In this document: positions 15,996 through 24,555 of the stretch, piece after piece
Layout of the letters: each line of letters starts with the position of its first letter
How positions within the stretch are numbered: the first letter of the stretch is position 1
DNA from: Bradyrhizobium liaoningense
GTDB lineage: Bacteria; Pseudomonadota; Alphaproteobacteria; Rhizobiales; Xanthobacteraceae
Assembly (NCBI RefSeq): GCF_018130785.1
Contig: NZ_JAFCJT010000035.1
Location: forward strand, 1 to 64,000
Direction of reading: 5' to 3'
Length of the DNA stretch: 64,000 nt
Made by a program: the position numbers and the translations under genes
The notes under the pieces: model-generated
Told to the model about the DNA's origin: nothing
Database searches by the model: none
Seen by the model: the letters and a program-made list of their open reading frames with translations, nothing else

Positions 15996-16694
15996 ATGAG
16001 ACGCGCCGACCGGCTGTTTCAAATCATCCAGGTGCTGAGGCGAACGCGTAAACCGCTGACGGCGGACGCGATTGCGGCCGAGCTCGAGACCTCGAAGCGC
16101 ACCATCTATCGCGACGTCGCCACGCTGATCGGCCAGCGCGTGCCGATCCGCGGCGAAGCCGGCATGGGCTACATCCTGGAGAAGGGGTTCGACCTGCCGC
16201 CCTTGATGCTGACGCCCGACGAGATCGAGGCGGCGGTGCTGGGCGCGCAATGGGTCGCGGGCCATGCCGACTCCGCGCTGGCGCGCGCGGCCGAAGATTT
16301 GATGGCCAAGATCGCAGACACCGTGCCTGAGCGGCTGCGTCCCTTCGTGCTGGAGCCGGCGAGCCGCGCGCGGCCGAGCTGGAACAGGGAGCCGGACCGT
16401 CTGGACATGGTCCGCACGCGCACCCAGATCCACGAAGGCAAGAAGATGATGCTGCGCTATCGCGACGAGCAGGGTCGCCCCAGCGAGCGAATGATCTGGC
16501 CGATCTCGGTCGGCTATCTCGAAGCGGTGCGCCTGCTCGCGGCCTGGTGCGAGCTGCGCGGCGACTTCCGCAGCTTCCGCACCGACCGGGTGGTGGACGC
16601 GAACTATCTCGACGAGAAATACCCGGAGCGGCGCGACGTGCTACGCGCAAGATGGCGGCAGAGCCTGGTCTGGGGCCCGCCAAAGGACACATGA
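15996..16694 (+). CDS. YafY-family helix-turn-helix/WYL transcriptional regulator
   Basis: A 232-residue regulator. Residues 1-60 are a DeoR/HTH_11-type winged helix (MRRADRLFQIIQVLRRTRKP, then SKRTIYRDVATL as recognition helix). Residues ~140-220 are a WYL domain: RYRDEQGRPSERMIWPISVG, then LAAWCELRGDFRSFRTDRV. WYL domains bind nucleic acid or small ligands and make such proteins ligand-responsive. The ATG at 15996 is chosen because the family starts at MRR; upstream codons are unlike the family. Its stop overlaps the start of the next gene (ATGA), so the two are co-translated. Upstream repeat suggests autoregulation. Confidence 0.88.
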   Translation: MRRADRLFQIIQVLRRTRKPLTADAIAAELETSKRTIYRDVATLIGQRVPIRGEAGMGYILEKGFDLPPLMLTPDEIEAAVLGAQWVAGHADSALARAAEDLMAKIADTVPERLRPFVLEPASRARPSWNREPDRLDMVRTRTQIHEGKKMMLRYRDEQGRPSERMIWPISVGYLEAVRLLAAWCELRGDFRSFRTDRVVDANYLDEKYPERRDVLRARWRQSLVWGPPKDT

Positions 16695-17023
16695 GCGCAA
16701 TGGAAGAGACCTCCCCCGTCGATCTGTCGAGCTATTGCCAGAGCTGCGGCGCCTGCTGTGGCTATTCGGAGAACTGGCCGCGCTTCTCGATTGAGAGCGA
16801 CGAGGAGCTTGCCGCGATCCCTGAGACGCTCGTCAACGCGCGCCAATCCGGCATGCGCTGCGAGGGCGATCGCTGTTCGGCGTTGCAGGGGAAGATCGGA
16901 GAGCAGACGGCCTGCGGCATCTATGAGCTCCGGCCGGACGTGTGCCGCACCTGCATGCCGGGAGACGCCGAATGCGCGATGGCGCGGCGGAAGTTTGGAC
17001 TGCCGACTATCACAAGCTCTTAA
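16691..17023 (+). CDS. YkgJ-type cysteine-cluster (zinc/iron-chelating) protein
   Basis: A 110-residue protein with eight cysteines arranged as in the CxxCxxCC family: YCQSCGACCGYSENWPRFS at residues ~14-32, then CEGDRCSAL, TACGIYELRPDVCRTCMPGD. The pattern is that of YkgJ/Fe-S or zinc cluster proteins annotated as metal-chelating; the biochemical role is unknown. It begins at the ATGA overlap with the regulator stop. Its end overlaps by four bases the end of the convergent hypothetical gene. Confidence 0.82.
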   Translation: MSAMEETSPVDLSSYCQSCGACCGYSENWPRFSIESDEELAAIPETLVNARQSGMRCEGDRCSALQGKIGEQTACGIYELRPDVCRTCMPGDAECAMARRKFGLPTITSS

Positions 17024-17418
17024 GCCGGAACGGCTTCGTTGATCTCGTCGTCGAACTCGTCCTCGAGCGGTGCAAGCACCGAGAGCGGCTTGGTCGACAG
17101 CGTGATCGGCTTGCGGCCCCCCGACAGTGACGGCGACGACTTGACCGTGCTTTCGCGCGACAGCGCGTAGAGCGTCGAGCCGACGCGGCCGCCGTTGTCG
17201 ATCAGGTCACGCTCGTTGCAGCTGGCTGCGATCGCGACCGCCAGCGAGTGCAGATGGCTGCGGCGATAGCAGAACAGCGCCAGCCTGGCGCGCGCGTCAG
17301 GGGAAACACTCTCAACCAGCCTCGGCAGGCCACTCTCGCTGGCGCGATACATCTCGCCAAGGAGTTCGTCGCGGACCGGGCAGAAATCGCTTTCATAGGC
17401 GTCGCGGCTTGAAAACAT
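17020..17418 (-). CDS. Hypothetical protein, possibly rhizobia-specific
   Basis: A 132-residue protein without a family I can name. It has no signal peptide or membrane segment. The middle (ARLALFCYRRSHLHSLAVAI, residues ~45-64) looks like a helical repeat, and the C-terminus is acidic (EDEFDDEINEAVPA). The clean start MFSSRDAYES at 17418, GC-rich third positions and its convergent fit with the cysteine-cluster gene support a real gene. Confidence 0.65.
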   Translation of the reverse strand: MFSSRDAYESDFCPVRDELLGEMYRASESGLPRLVESVSPDARARLALFCYRRSHLHSLAVAIAASCNERDLIDNGGRVGSTLYALSRESTVKSSPSLSGGRKPITLSTKPLSVLAPLEDEFDDEINEAVPA

Positions 17419-17588
17419 TGCAGTTCTCCCTCGATGCCGAAGATGCAGCGCAATTCTCTAATGAAAGGTTAACCACGCTGCCCGGTAGTCACCCGGGGTG
17501 CTTGCGCCCTGGCCGCGAATCGGAGGCGCCGTCTGGGGCCGTAGCCATCGCATTTGAGCCGAGAAGTCGGGCGCCAGTGCCTCCACGG

Positions 17589-17750
17589 CGTCATGGCCGG
17601 GCATAGCCGTCCGAAGGACGGCGTCACTTCCGCTCGCCTTTGTCCCGGCCATCAACGACTGGCCACGCGGCACGAAGAACGTGGAGGCCCGGGCCTTCGC
17701 CTCGCCGAAGCGGCTTCGGCCGCGCAGGCGGGACAAGCCCGGGCATGACG
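17589..17750. repeat. Long inverted repeat with cgtcatg(g/c)ccgggc arms
   Basis: CGTCATGGCCGGGC (17589-17602) pairs with GCCCGGGCATGACG (17737-17750) with one mismatch. It occupies the middle of the gene-free stretch 17419-17785, between the start of one minus-strand gene and the end of another; I see no other signal there. Confidence 0.6.
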
Positions 17751-17785
17751 AATGCCGATCAACGACTACGCGCAGACCGCCGGAC

Positions 17786-18172
17786 TCAGTTCGCCGCCAT
17801 GAAGATCGAGAGGCCGAAACCGGTCAAATGATGCAGGGCCTGGTCGACGCCGATCAGGGTCCAGAACCAGGGATGCGCCAGGTCGACACCGAAATTGGCG
17901 GAGACGAACCCCTTGGCGCGGTCGATGGTGATATGGATCACGAAGTCGATGAACGCAACGAACCAGAATCGCGGCGCCACCAACAGGATCAGCGGCAGCG
18001 CAACCGCGAGGTGAACCAGGCAATGCACCAGAAGCGGCAAGGCCCAGCCGTGCTTCTGGTCCTTGCCGTGCGCCATCCAGGCGGTCTGGAGGACGAAATC
18101 GGCGATGATGTGCTTGAAGGTGAGCAGCAACATCCAGCCAATGAGCGCTTCGACCGGAACCGCCGATGACAT
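17786..18172 (-). CDS. DUF3307 family membrane protein
   Basis: A 128-residue protein with three or four hydrophobic segments. FKHIIADFVLQTAWMAHGKD (residues ~19-38) is the conserved region of DUF3307 proteins, with histidines and aspartate near the membrane face, and HCLVHLAVALPLILLV and FVAFIDFVIHITIDRAKGF continue the pattern. The function of the family is unknown. An in-frame ATG ten codons upstream (18202) is possible; neither start has a good ribosome site. Confidence 0.78.
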   Translation of the reverse strand: MSSAVPVEALIGWMLLLTFKHIIADFVLQTAWMAHGKDQKHGWALPLLVHCLVHLAVALPLILLVAPRFWFVAFIDFVIHITIDRAKGFVSANFGVDLAHPWFWTLIGVDQALHHLTGFGLSIFMAAN

Positions 18173-18202
18173 GGGTGGAAACGACAAAGCTGACGCCCTC
18201 AT

Positions 18203-18537
18203 TGACGTGACAAGAGAAATTGGAGCGTTCAGCGCAACTTCTTCTTGGACCGGTCAAATCGCCGGGACGCGTGATTTATGACATCTCCCGCGGCGGAATG
18301 CAGCCGGGGGGAACCGGAAAATCGCCAACTGTGGCTAACTGGTGATAGGATGACCAATCGCCGCGGCCGGATCGAGTAAGGTTACCTACGGCTCGAAATT
18401 TGCCTTCCGGTATCGGCACGCTATCATTGTCGGCAGAGAATATCGTTCTTTTTTCAGACGTTTAGCAATTGCAGGGCGCCCGCCGCGATCGCATCCGCGA
18501 GCCGCCCGCCACTCAGGAATAAGGCCAGAGTGCTGAC
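18203..18537. other. Intergenic region without a visible gene
   Basis: This 335-base gap between divergent genes holds no convincing reading frame. It is locally AT-richer around 18400-18470, which is where promoters would be expected, and ends with a GGAATAAGG ribosome site for the gene at 18538. I see no strong hairpin or palindrome. Confidence 0.5.
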
Positions 18538-19983
18538 ATGAGTACTGAAGGCCCGACCTCGTCACCGATCGAGCCGCCGCAGCGGCGCCCCAAGGTCATC
18601 AAGACCAATCAGCAGCAGGTCTTTCTCTACGTCGTGCTGACCCTGCTGCTGTCGCTCGCCACCGTCTGGGGCGGCCGCGCCATGTTGCACAATTCGGAGA
18701 CGCTGACCTTTGCCGTCGGTCCCCCCAACAGCGACGAAGCGGTGTTCGCCGCAAAGCTCGCCACTCTGCTGAAGAACAACGCCTCGCGCTTCCGGATCAA
18801 GATCGTCAACAACGCAGATAACACCAAGGCGCTCGCACAATTCGACCGCAGGCAAGCCGACCTCGCCGTCCTTCGCACCGACACCAAGGTGCCGCTGCGG
18901 GCGCGCACGCTCGCGATCCTCGAGCACGATCTGGTGCTCCTGCTCGGTCCCGGCAACAAGAAGATCAAATCGCTCGCCGAGTTGAAGAAGAAGAAGGTTG
19001 CCGTCCTCGCCGAGAACGAATCCTCGCTCGCCTTCGCCCGCAGCATCCTCGACATCCCCGACGGTCCGGACGCCGCGAAGATCCAGATGGCGCCGCAGGG
19101 TGCAACGCTCGACAAGCTGTTTGCGCCAGCGAGCGGGTTTGGCGCGGTGATCGCCATCGTCCATGCGTCCAGGGCGGTGCGGGACAAGGCCTATGCGCAG
19201 GTCGCCAGGCGCGGCGGCTTCACGCTGAACGCGATCGACGAGGCCAAGGCGCTGGCGCGCAAGATTCCCGGCATTTCCAGCGAGACGCTGACCGCGGGCA
19301 CGCTGTCTGCGTCGCCGGAAATTCCCGACGACGACCTCGACACGATCGGGCTCGAATGGCTGCTGGTCGCGCAATCCAGGATGTCGGCGGGCACGGCGGG
19401 CGAGCTCGCGCGCGTCGTCTATGAGAACAAATCCGCGCTCGGGCTCGACAACGGCTTCGCCAGCCGAATCGAGCCGGCCTCCGTCGAGAAGGATGCCTAC
19501 GTGATGGCGCATCAGGGGGCGGCCGACTACATCAACGACGACACCAAGTCGTTCATGGATAAGTACAGCGACCTGATGTATCTGGGCGCCGCCGCGCTCA
19601 GCGTGATCGGGTCGATCTTCGCCGCGATCTACGCCAAGATCACCCGCATCGCGCCTGAGAAGGCTGGCGAGCTCTCCACCGCCGTCCTCGACGTCGGCGA
19701 GCGTATCGAGCACGCCCATTCGCTGGACCAGCTCGAATGTCTCCAGGATGAGTTGGAGGGCATTCTGCGCGGCGCCGTCATAGGTCTCAGAGACGGCACG
19801 ATCAGTACCGACGGGCTCGACACCTTCAAGCTCGGCTACGAGTTCGTCCGCGACGAAATCGGCATGCGCCGTGACTATCTCAAACGCCACTGCGGCGAGG
19901 CCGACAAGGTCGCCCAGGATACGGCCCCTCCCCAGCAGGACGAGAGCAATATCGTCGTGGTGAAGACAGCTCAGAGTGCCTGA
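18538..19983 (+). CDS. Membrane-anchored TAXI-family solute-binding protein
   Basis: A 481-residue protein of the TAXI (TRAP-associated extracytoplasmic, immunogenic) fold. It lacks a cleavable signal; residues ~27-48 (VFLYVVLTLLLSLATVWGG) form an N-terminal anchor. The binding domain follows (LTFAVGPPNSDEAVFAAKLA, VAVLAENESSLAFARS, GLEWLLVAQSRM). A second hydrophobic segment, LMYLGAAALSVIGSIFAAIY near residues 345-364, puts the last ~110 residues in the cytoplasm, with a helical region rich in E, D and R. No TRAP permease is adjacent. This architecture is more like a sensor than a free transport protein, which is inference. Confidence 0.8.
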   Translation: MSTEGPTSSPIEPPQRRPKVIKTNQQQVFLYVVLTLLLSLATVWGGRAMLHNSETLTFAVGPPNSDEAVFAAKLATLLKNNASRFRIKIVNNADNTKALAQFDRRQADLAVLRTDTKVPLRARTLAILEHDLVLLLGPGNKKIKSLAELKKKKVAVLAENESSLAFARSILDIPDGPDAAKIQMAPQGATLDKLFAPASGFGAVIAIVHASRAVRDKAYAQVARRGGFTLNAIDEAKALARKIPGISSETLTAGTLSASPEIPDDDLDTIGLEWLLVAQSRMSAGTAGELARVVYENKSALGLDNGFASRIEPASVEKDAYVMAHQGAADYINDDTKSFMDKYSDLMYLGAAALSVIGSIFAAIYAKITRIAPEKAGELSTAVLDVGERIEHAHSLDQLECLQDELEGILRGAVIGLRDGTISTDGLDTFKLGYEFVRDEIGMRRDYLKRHCGEADKVAQDTAPPQQDESNIVVVKTAQSA

Positions 19984-20106
19984 CCTATCGATTTGACGGC
20001 TCTTACAGCGGGCCTTGCCGACATTTCCCACGGATCCCGGGGCCGAATTCAGGAACCGTCCCCCACCCACAACCGTTTGCTCCCGGATACAACCGGAGCA
20101 CGCGCC

Positions 20107-20325
20107 ATGCGTACACTCCTCGTCATGATCCTTCTGGGAATGCTGGTGGCGGCTGGATATTTCGCCTATTCCGCAATGGCGATCGATGGCGAGCCGATTC
20201 CGACAGAAGGCTATGTGGCATTGGCGCTGGGGGCGGGTTTCGCAATCGTCGTCGGCATCGGCCTGATGATGTTGCTTTTTTTCAGCAGCCGCCGCGGCTA
20301 CGACGAGCCGCCACATTTCAGGTAA
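20107..20325 (+). CDS. Small two-helix membrane protein
   Basis: A 72-residue protein with two hydrophobic segments, residues ~3-23 (LLVMILLGMLVAAGYFAYSA) and ~38-61 (VALALGAGFAIVVGIGLMML), and a short polar tail ending RRGYDEPPHFR. I know no function for it. The ATG at 20107 is the first that gives a typical membrane-protein N-terminus. It lies between the TAXI gene and the channel gene on the same strand. Confidence 0.65.
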   Translation: MRTLLVMILLGMLVAAGYFAYSAMAIDGEPIPTEGYVALALGAGFAIVVGIGLMMLLFFSSRRGYDEPPHFR

Positions 20326-20484
20326 CGCCCCCGATCCACCGCGGCACCGGGCTTTCTGCACTCCTGTCCGACGATGCTGCAGGCAGTCCCCTGCCCGTCG
20401 TTGACGGCTCCTGCCCGGGCGGGCACTTTGGCGGAGGCGTCCCAGCCGGGACCCAGAGAGACACGACCGAGCCCGCCTTCCCGC

Positions 20485-21594
20485 ATGTCCAAGCCGCTGA
20501 TCCCCGCACTGGCCCAGTTCGTGGCCGCCACGGCCGGCCGCAACATGACCAAGGCGGCCTATGCGGCGGTCGGGGTCGGCGTGCTCAGCATGGCGCTGCT
20601 GACGGTCAACCCGGCTTATGAAACGGCGCACCGCTGGGTCGATGCCCTGCTGTGGGCCTGCCTCGTCTATTTCGTGTTCGAATGGGTGGTCCGGCTGCGC
20701 CACATGGCGCGCACGGGGCGCCTGTCGCTCTACATGTCCTCCTCCGCCGGGCTGGTCGACGCCGTCGGCGCACTGGCCGTACCTGTTGCCCTCCTTCTCG
20801 GCATCGAGCCGAAGACGGCGTGGCTGCTCAGCGTGCTCTGGGTGTTGAAGGTGGTGCCGGGCATTCCCGGCCTGCGGCAGCTCCGCCGCGTGCTGGTGCT
20901 GGAATCGGGGCCGCTGGTGAGCGTGCTCGTGATCTTCCTGATGGTGGTCTTCCTGGCCTCGGTCGCCGAATATTTCCTGGAGCGGGACGTGCAGCCCCAA
21001 ACCTTCGGCAGCGTGCCGGCCGCGCTGTGGTGGGCGGTGGTGACCTTGACGACGACGGGCTATGGCGACGTCGTGCCGGTCACGCCGCTCGGGCGCCTGG
21101 TGGCGGCCATGGTGATGATCTCCGGCCTCGGCGTGTTCGGGCTCTGGACCGGTATCCTGGCCACCGGCTTTGCCGCCGAGACCCGGCGCGACAATTTCCT
21201 CAAGACCTGGGAATCCGTCAGCAAGGTGCCGTTCTTCGCAGCACTCGGGCCTTCGGCCATCGCCGACGTCACCCACATGCTGCGCACCATGGAACTGCCG
21301 GCGCGCACCATGATCATCCGGAAGGGGGCGCAGGGCGATTGCATGTATTTCATCGCCGCCGGCGAGGTCGAGGTCGACCTGCCCGGCAAGAAGGTCCAGC
21401 TCGGCGAGGGCGCGTTCTTCGGCGAGATGGCGCTGCTCGGGAACAATTTGCGCGGCGCCAATGTCTCGACCACGAAGGTATCGCGGCTTCTGGTGCTCGA
21501 CCTCGTCGACTTCCGCGTGCTGATGGCGCGGCATCCGGATCTCGCCGAGACCATCGATGCGGAAGCCAAGCGCCGCACGCTCGAAAACAAATAA
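20485..21594 (+). CDS. Cyclic-nucleotide-gated potassium channel, MloK1-like
   Basis: A 369-residue six-helix channel with a C-terminal cyclic-nucleotide-binding domain, close in length and order to MloK1 of Mesorhizobium loti. Residues ~20-160 form the S1-S4-like region with few charges, TLTTTGYGD (residues ~187-195) is the potassium selectivity filter, and the S6 helix is GLGVFGLWTGILATGFAAE. The ligand domain (residues ~250-365) has GEGAFFGEMALLGNNLRGANV, where the phosphate-binding E and R are kept, while the serine next to the arginine in MloK1 is glycine here. cAMP binding should open an inner-membrane potassium pore. The start at 20485 avoids a proline-rich upstream extension. Confidence 0.88.
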   Translation: MSKPLIPALAQFVAATAGRNMTKAAYAAVGVGVLSMALLTVNPAYETAHRWVDALLWACLVYFVFEWVVRLRHMARTGRLSLYMSSSAGLVDAVGALAVPVALLLGIEPKTAWLLSVLWVLKVVPGIPGLRQLRRVLVLESGPLVSVLVIFLMVVFLASVAEYFLERDVQPQTFGSVPAALWWAVVTLTTTGYGDVVPVTPLGRLVAAMVMISGLGVFGLWTGILATGFAAETRRDNFLKTWESVSKVPFFAALGPSAIADVTHMLRTMELPARTMIIRKGAQGDCMYFIAAGEVEVDLPGKKVQLGEGAFFGEMALLGNNLRGANVSTTKVSRLLVLDLVDFRVLMARHPDLAETIDAEAKRRTLENK

Positions 21595-21606
21595 AGGGAG
21601 ACAAGA

Positions 21607-22392
21607 ATGTCGGACACCGCCGACGCAGCCTCTGGCCCCGTGCTCGAACTCGACGGCGCACGCGCCACCATCCGCCTCAACCGGCCCAAGCATCTCAACC
21701 GGCTCCAGGCCGAGGATCTCGGCGAGCTGGTCAGACTGTTCGACCGGATCGAGGCCGATCCTGATATCCGCGTGCTGGTGCTCACCGGCACGGGGCGGGC
21801 CTTCTCAGCCGGCTATGACCTCAACTCGGTCGCCGAGCGCGCGGTCAGCGCCAACGAGCAGCAGAGCGCGGGCTCGGCGTTCGAGGTCGTCGTCAACCGG
21901 CTGGAGGATCTCGGCGTGCCGACGATCTGCCGGCTCAATGGCGGCGTCTATGGCGGCTCGACCGACCTCGCGCTCGCCTGCGATTTCCGCATCGGCGTCG
22001 ACACCGCCGAGATGTTCATGCCGGCGGCGCGGCTCGGGCTGCACTACTACAGAAGCGGCATCAAGCGTTACGTGACGCGGCTCGGCGTCGACAATGCGAA
22101 GAGGCTATTCCTCACCGCGCAGAAGATCAGCGCACCGGAGATGCTGCGGATCGGTTATCTCACAGCCATGGTGCCGGTGGAATTCCTGGACGAGGAGGTC
22201 GACAGGCTCGCCGGCGTCCTCGCCGGCAACGCGCCGCAGGCGATGTGCGGCATGAAGCGCGCCATCAACGAATTCGCCCGCGGCGAGCTCGACGAAGCGG
22301 CCGCCGACCAGCGCCACCGTGACAGCATGCGCGGCGACGAGATCAAGGAAGGCATCAAGGCGTTCGCGGAGAAGCGTCCGCCAAAATTCTGA
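21607..22392 (+). CDS. Crotonase-family protein with altered catalytic acids
   Basis: A 261-residue crotonase-fold protein with the normal oxyanion-hole segments (AFSAGYDLNSVAE and LNGGVYGGSTDLALACDFRI). The first hydratase glutamate is aspartate (GGSTDLA) and the second, normally in a PE motif, is absent in MFMPAARLGLHYYRSG. It therefore probably is not a simple enoyl-CoA hydratase; hydrolase, isomerase or decarboxylase reactions are known in this fold. It follows the channel gene by 12 bases with AAGGGAG as ribosome site, so the two may be co-transcribed, although no functional link is obvious. Confidence 0.8.
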   Translation: MSDTADAASGPVLELDGARATIRLNRPKHLNRLQAEDLGELVRLFDRIEADPDIRVLVLTGTGRAFSAGYDLNSVAERAVSANEQQSAGSAFEVVVNRLEDLGVPTICRLNGGVYGGSTDLALACDFRIGVDTAEMFMPAARLGLHYYRSGIKRYVTRLGVDNAKRLFLTAQKISAPEMLRIGYLTAMVPVEFLDEEVDRLAGVLAGNAPQAMCGMKRAINEFARGELDEAAADQRHRDSMRGDEIKEGIKAFAEKRPPKF

Positions 22393-22842
22393 TCACGCCC
22401 GCTTCGACCGCATCGCGCGCACCTGCGTGAGCATGGAATCGCGGACGAGCGCCTGGTAGCGCTTGCTGTCGACGGCGTAGATCGCGATCCGGCCCTCACT
22501 GTCGGCATGAACGCCCCAGCCGAAGCGCTTGCCCAGGCTCGACGCCCTCATGCACGCCTGCCCCCGGGAGAAGAACGCCTCTCGGGCCGCATGCTTCTCC
22601 GTTTTCGTCGCCTTCAGATCGAGCGCGCGTCCCGCGGCAGACGTCGCGAAGATCACGTCATCGGACGTGTATTTGTAGGGTGCCTTGGCGATCATCCCGT
22701 ATTGCAGGCACGCCACCGTCGGCTTTCCCGCGCGCAGCGGCGGTTCCTCGCCAGTACGGGCGGGACAGTCTTCAGCAACCCGGATGAAGGTGTTGAAGCA
22801 GTTGGTCGTGTGCATTGGCTTCGTCATCTGCACCTCGATCAT
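22393..22842 (-). CDS. DUF6157 family protein
   Basis: A 149-residue protein of the DUF6157 type: MHTTNCFNTFIRVAEDCPA, PTVACLQYGMI, YTSDDVIF and FFSRGQACMRASSLGKRFGWG are the recognisable segments. The family has no known function. The ATG at 22842 directly follows the stop of the upstream GST gene, suggesting coupling; later in-frame ATGs at 22827 and 22815 are also possible. Its 3' end is one base from the crotonase stop on the other strand. Confidence 0.78.
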   Translation of the reverse strand: MIEVQMTKPMHTTNCFNTFIRVAEDCPARTGEEPPLRAGKPTVACLQYGMIAKAPYKYTSDDVIFATSAAGRALDLKATKTEKHAAREAFFSRGQACMRASSLGKRFGWGVHADSEGRIAIYAVDSKRYQALVRDSMLTQVRAMRSKRA

Positions 22843-23487
22843 TCAACCACCAGCAGCCTTGGCATGCTGCGCCGCCATCTCGTCATCCGCCGCATTGATG
22901 CGCTGAAACGCTGGCCGCGAGGTCATGCGTTCGGCATAGCGGACGAAGACATCCTTCTTCGGCACGATGCCGAACATCATCGTCCAGCTGAACGCGACGC
23001 CCCACAGCACATCCGCCGCCGTCATGCGCTCGCCGAGCAGATACGGCCCCTTCGACAATTGCGTCTCGAGTGCGCCCAGCATGGTGTCGTAATCGGCGTA
23101 GGGCGACTGCGTGATCGGCGCCGGCTCGCGCTGCATGAACTTGTCGATCAGGGCCGGCTCGAACGACGAGCCGTAATAGGCGATCCAGCGCAGGTACGGA
23201 CCGCGCAGCGGATCGTTCAGCGCGGGCGTCAGCCCGGCTTGCGGGAACAGATCGGCGAGATAGATGGTGATCGCGACCTGCTCGGTCACCAGCGCCTCGC
23301 CGTGGCGAATCGCCGGCACCTTGCCGAGCGGATTGATGGCGAGATAGGACGGCCGGCGCTGCTCGCCGGCCTTCATGTTGAGCGCATGGAGATCGCAGGG
23401 CGCGCCAAGCTCCTCCAGCAGCACCCGCGTGCCGGTGGCGCGGCTCTGCGGCGAATAATACAGCGTGATGCGGTTCGGATCGGTCAT
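22843..23487 (-). CDS. Glutathione S-transferase
   Basis: A 214-residue cytosolic GST. The thioredoxin-like domain has ITLYYSPQSRATGTRVLLEE at the N-terminus (SRAT at the catalytic position), NPLGKVPAIRHGEALVTEQV with the cis-proline and the glutathione-binding E-x segment, and a helical domain with GERMTAADVLWGVAFSW, the N-capping motif. The start at 23487 has GGAG upstream; longer readings run into the operator. It is divergent from the WYL regulator at 23572, with a perfect palindrome between, and is probably repressed by it. Confidence 0.88.
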   Translation of the reverse strand: MTDPNRITLYYSPQSRATGTRVLLEELGAPCDLHALNMKAGEQRRPSYLAINPLGKVPAIRHGEALVTEQVAITIYLADLFPQAGLTPALNDPLRGPYLRWIAYYGSSFEPALIDKFMQREPAPITQSPYADYDTMLGALETQLSKGPYLLGERMTAADVLWGVAFSWTMMFGIVPKKDVFVRYAERMTSRPAFQRINAADDEMAAQHAKAAGG

Positions 23488-23530
23488 GGTGGTCTCCATC
23501 TGGCCGGCTGGCGATGGCGCCTTGTAGCGG

Positions 23531-23561
23531 ATCATACCTGACATCTTGTGTCAGGTATGAT
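23531..23561. promoter_or_regulatory. Perfect 13-bp inverted repeat between GST and WYL regulator
   Basis: ATCATACCTGACA (23531-23543) and TGTCAGGTATGAT (23549-23561) are exact reverse complements around tcttg. It lies 44 bases upstream of the GST start and 11 bases upstream of the regulator start, which fits an autorepressing operator. Confidence 0.8.
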
Positions 23562-23571
23562 TTAAGGGACC

Positions 23572-24555
23572 ATGCGCGCGAGCCGGATGCTGTCGATCCT
23601 CACCACCCTCCAGGCCAGGGGGCAGGTCACTGCGCCCGAACTCGCCGAGGCCTGCGAGGTCTCGGTGCGCACGATCTATCGCGACATCGACGCGCTCGCG
23701 GCATCCGGCGTTCCTGTTTACGCCGACCGCGGCGCGGAGGGCGGCTATCGCCTGCTCGACGGTTATCGCGTGCGTTTGAACGGCCTGTCGCAGAACGAGG
23801 CGGAGGCCCTGTTCCTTGCGGGACTGCCGGGACCGGCCGCGGCGCTCGGATTGGACGCGGCGATGATCGCCGCGCAGAACAAGCTGATGGCGGCACTCCC
23901 TGCCAACCTTCGCGAAGACGCCGGGCGGATGCAGGAGCGGTTTCACCTGGACGCGCCCGGCTGGTTCGGCGAGACGGAAGAACCAAAACATCTGCGCATC
24001 ATTGCCGGCGCGGCCTTGCGCGGAACGCTGATCAAGATCCGCTACCAGAGCTGGCGCGCGGAGAAGCAGCGCCGCGTCGCCCCGCTCGGACTCGTGCTGA
24101 AGGGCGGCAGCTGGTATCTCGCAGGCCAGGTCGACGGCAGCGTGCGCACCTATCGTGTCGCGCGCGTGCTCGACTGCACCGCGCTCGACGACCGCTTCGA
24201 TCGTCCCGCCGCGTTCGATCTCGCCGCCTATTGGCAGGCTGCGACGCTTCGTCTCGAAGCGGAGATGCACCCCAATGTCGCGATCGTGCGGCTGTCGCCG
24301 TTCGGCGTCAAACTGCTCGACGCGCTGAGCCAGCCTTACGTCAAGGCACGCACGCAACTTGAAGAGACCATCGATGCAGATGGCTGGCGCATCGCAAGGG
24401 TGCCAACCGGCAAGACGTCATGGCATGCCGCCGCCGAGTTGTTGCGGCTGGGGCCCGAAGCCGAAGTGCTGGAGCCCGCCGATCTCCGCGAGAAGATGGC
24501 GGAGATGACGCGAGCGATGGCCGCGCGCTATCGCGTAGCGGCGCGGAAAGCCTGA
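23572..24555 (+). CDS. YafY-family HTH/WYL transcriptional regulator
   Basis: A 327-residue regulator, the full-length form of the family. Residues 1-60 hold the winged helix (SRMLSILTTLQARGQVTAPE, then SVRTIYRDIDALAASGVPVY and the wing RGAEGGYRLLDGY). The WYL domain spans about residues 140-220 (IKIRYQSWRAEKQRRVAPLG, LKGGSWYLAGQVDGSVRTYR), and a C-terminal WCX-like region follows. It faces the GST/DUF6157 pair and reads out from the perfect palindrome, which is most likely its binding site. The ligand is unknown. Confidence 0.92.
   Translation: MRASRMLSILTTLQARGQVTAPELAEACEVSVRTIYRDIDALAASGVPVYADRGAEGGYRLLDGYRVRLNGLSQNEAEALFLAGLPGPAAALGLDAAMIAAQNKLMAALPANLREDAGRMQERFHLDAPGWFGETEEPKHLRIIAGAALRGTLIKIRYQSWRAEKQRRVAPLGLVLKGGSWYLAGQVDGSVRTYRVARVLDCTALDDRFDRPAAFDLAAYWQAATLRLEAEMHPNVAIVRLSPFGVKLLDALSQPYVKARTQLEETIDADGWRIARVPTGKTSWHAAAELLRLGPEAEVLEPADLREKMAEMTRAMAARYRVAARKA

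Noticed and set aside
18562..21693. A 1043-codon open frame on the minus strand
   Set aside because: It runs antisense through the TAXI, small membrane, and channel genes. Its translation is rich in H, R, D, E and G as expected from the complement of GC-rich coding sequence and shows no domain.
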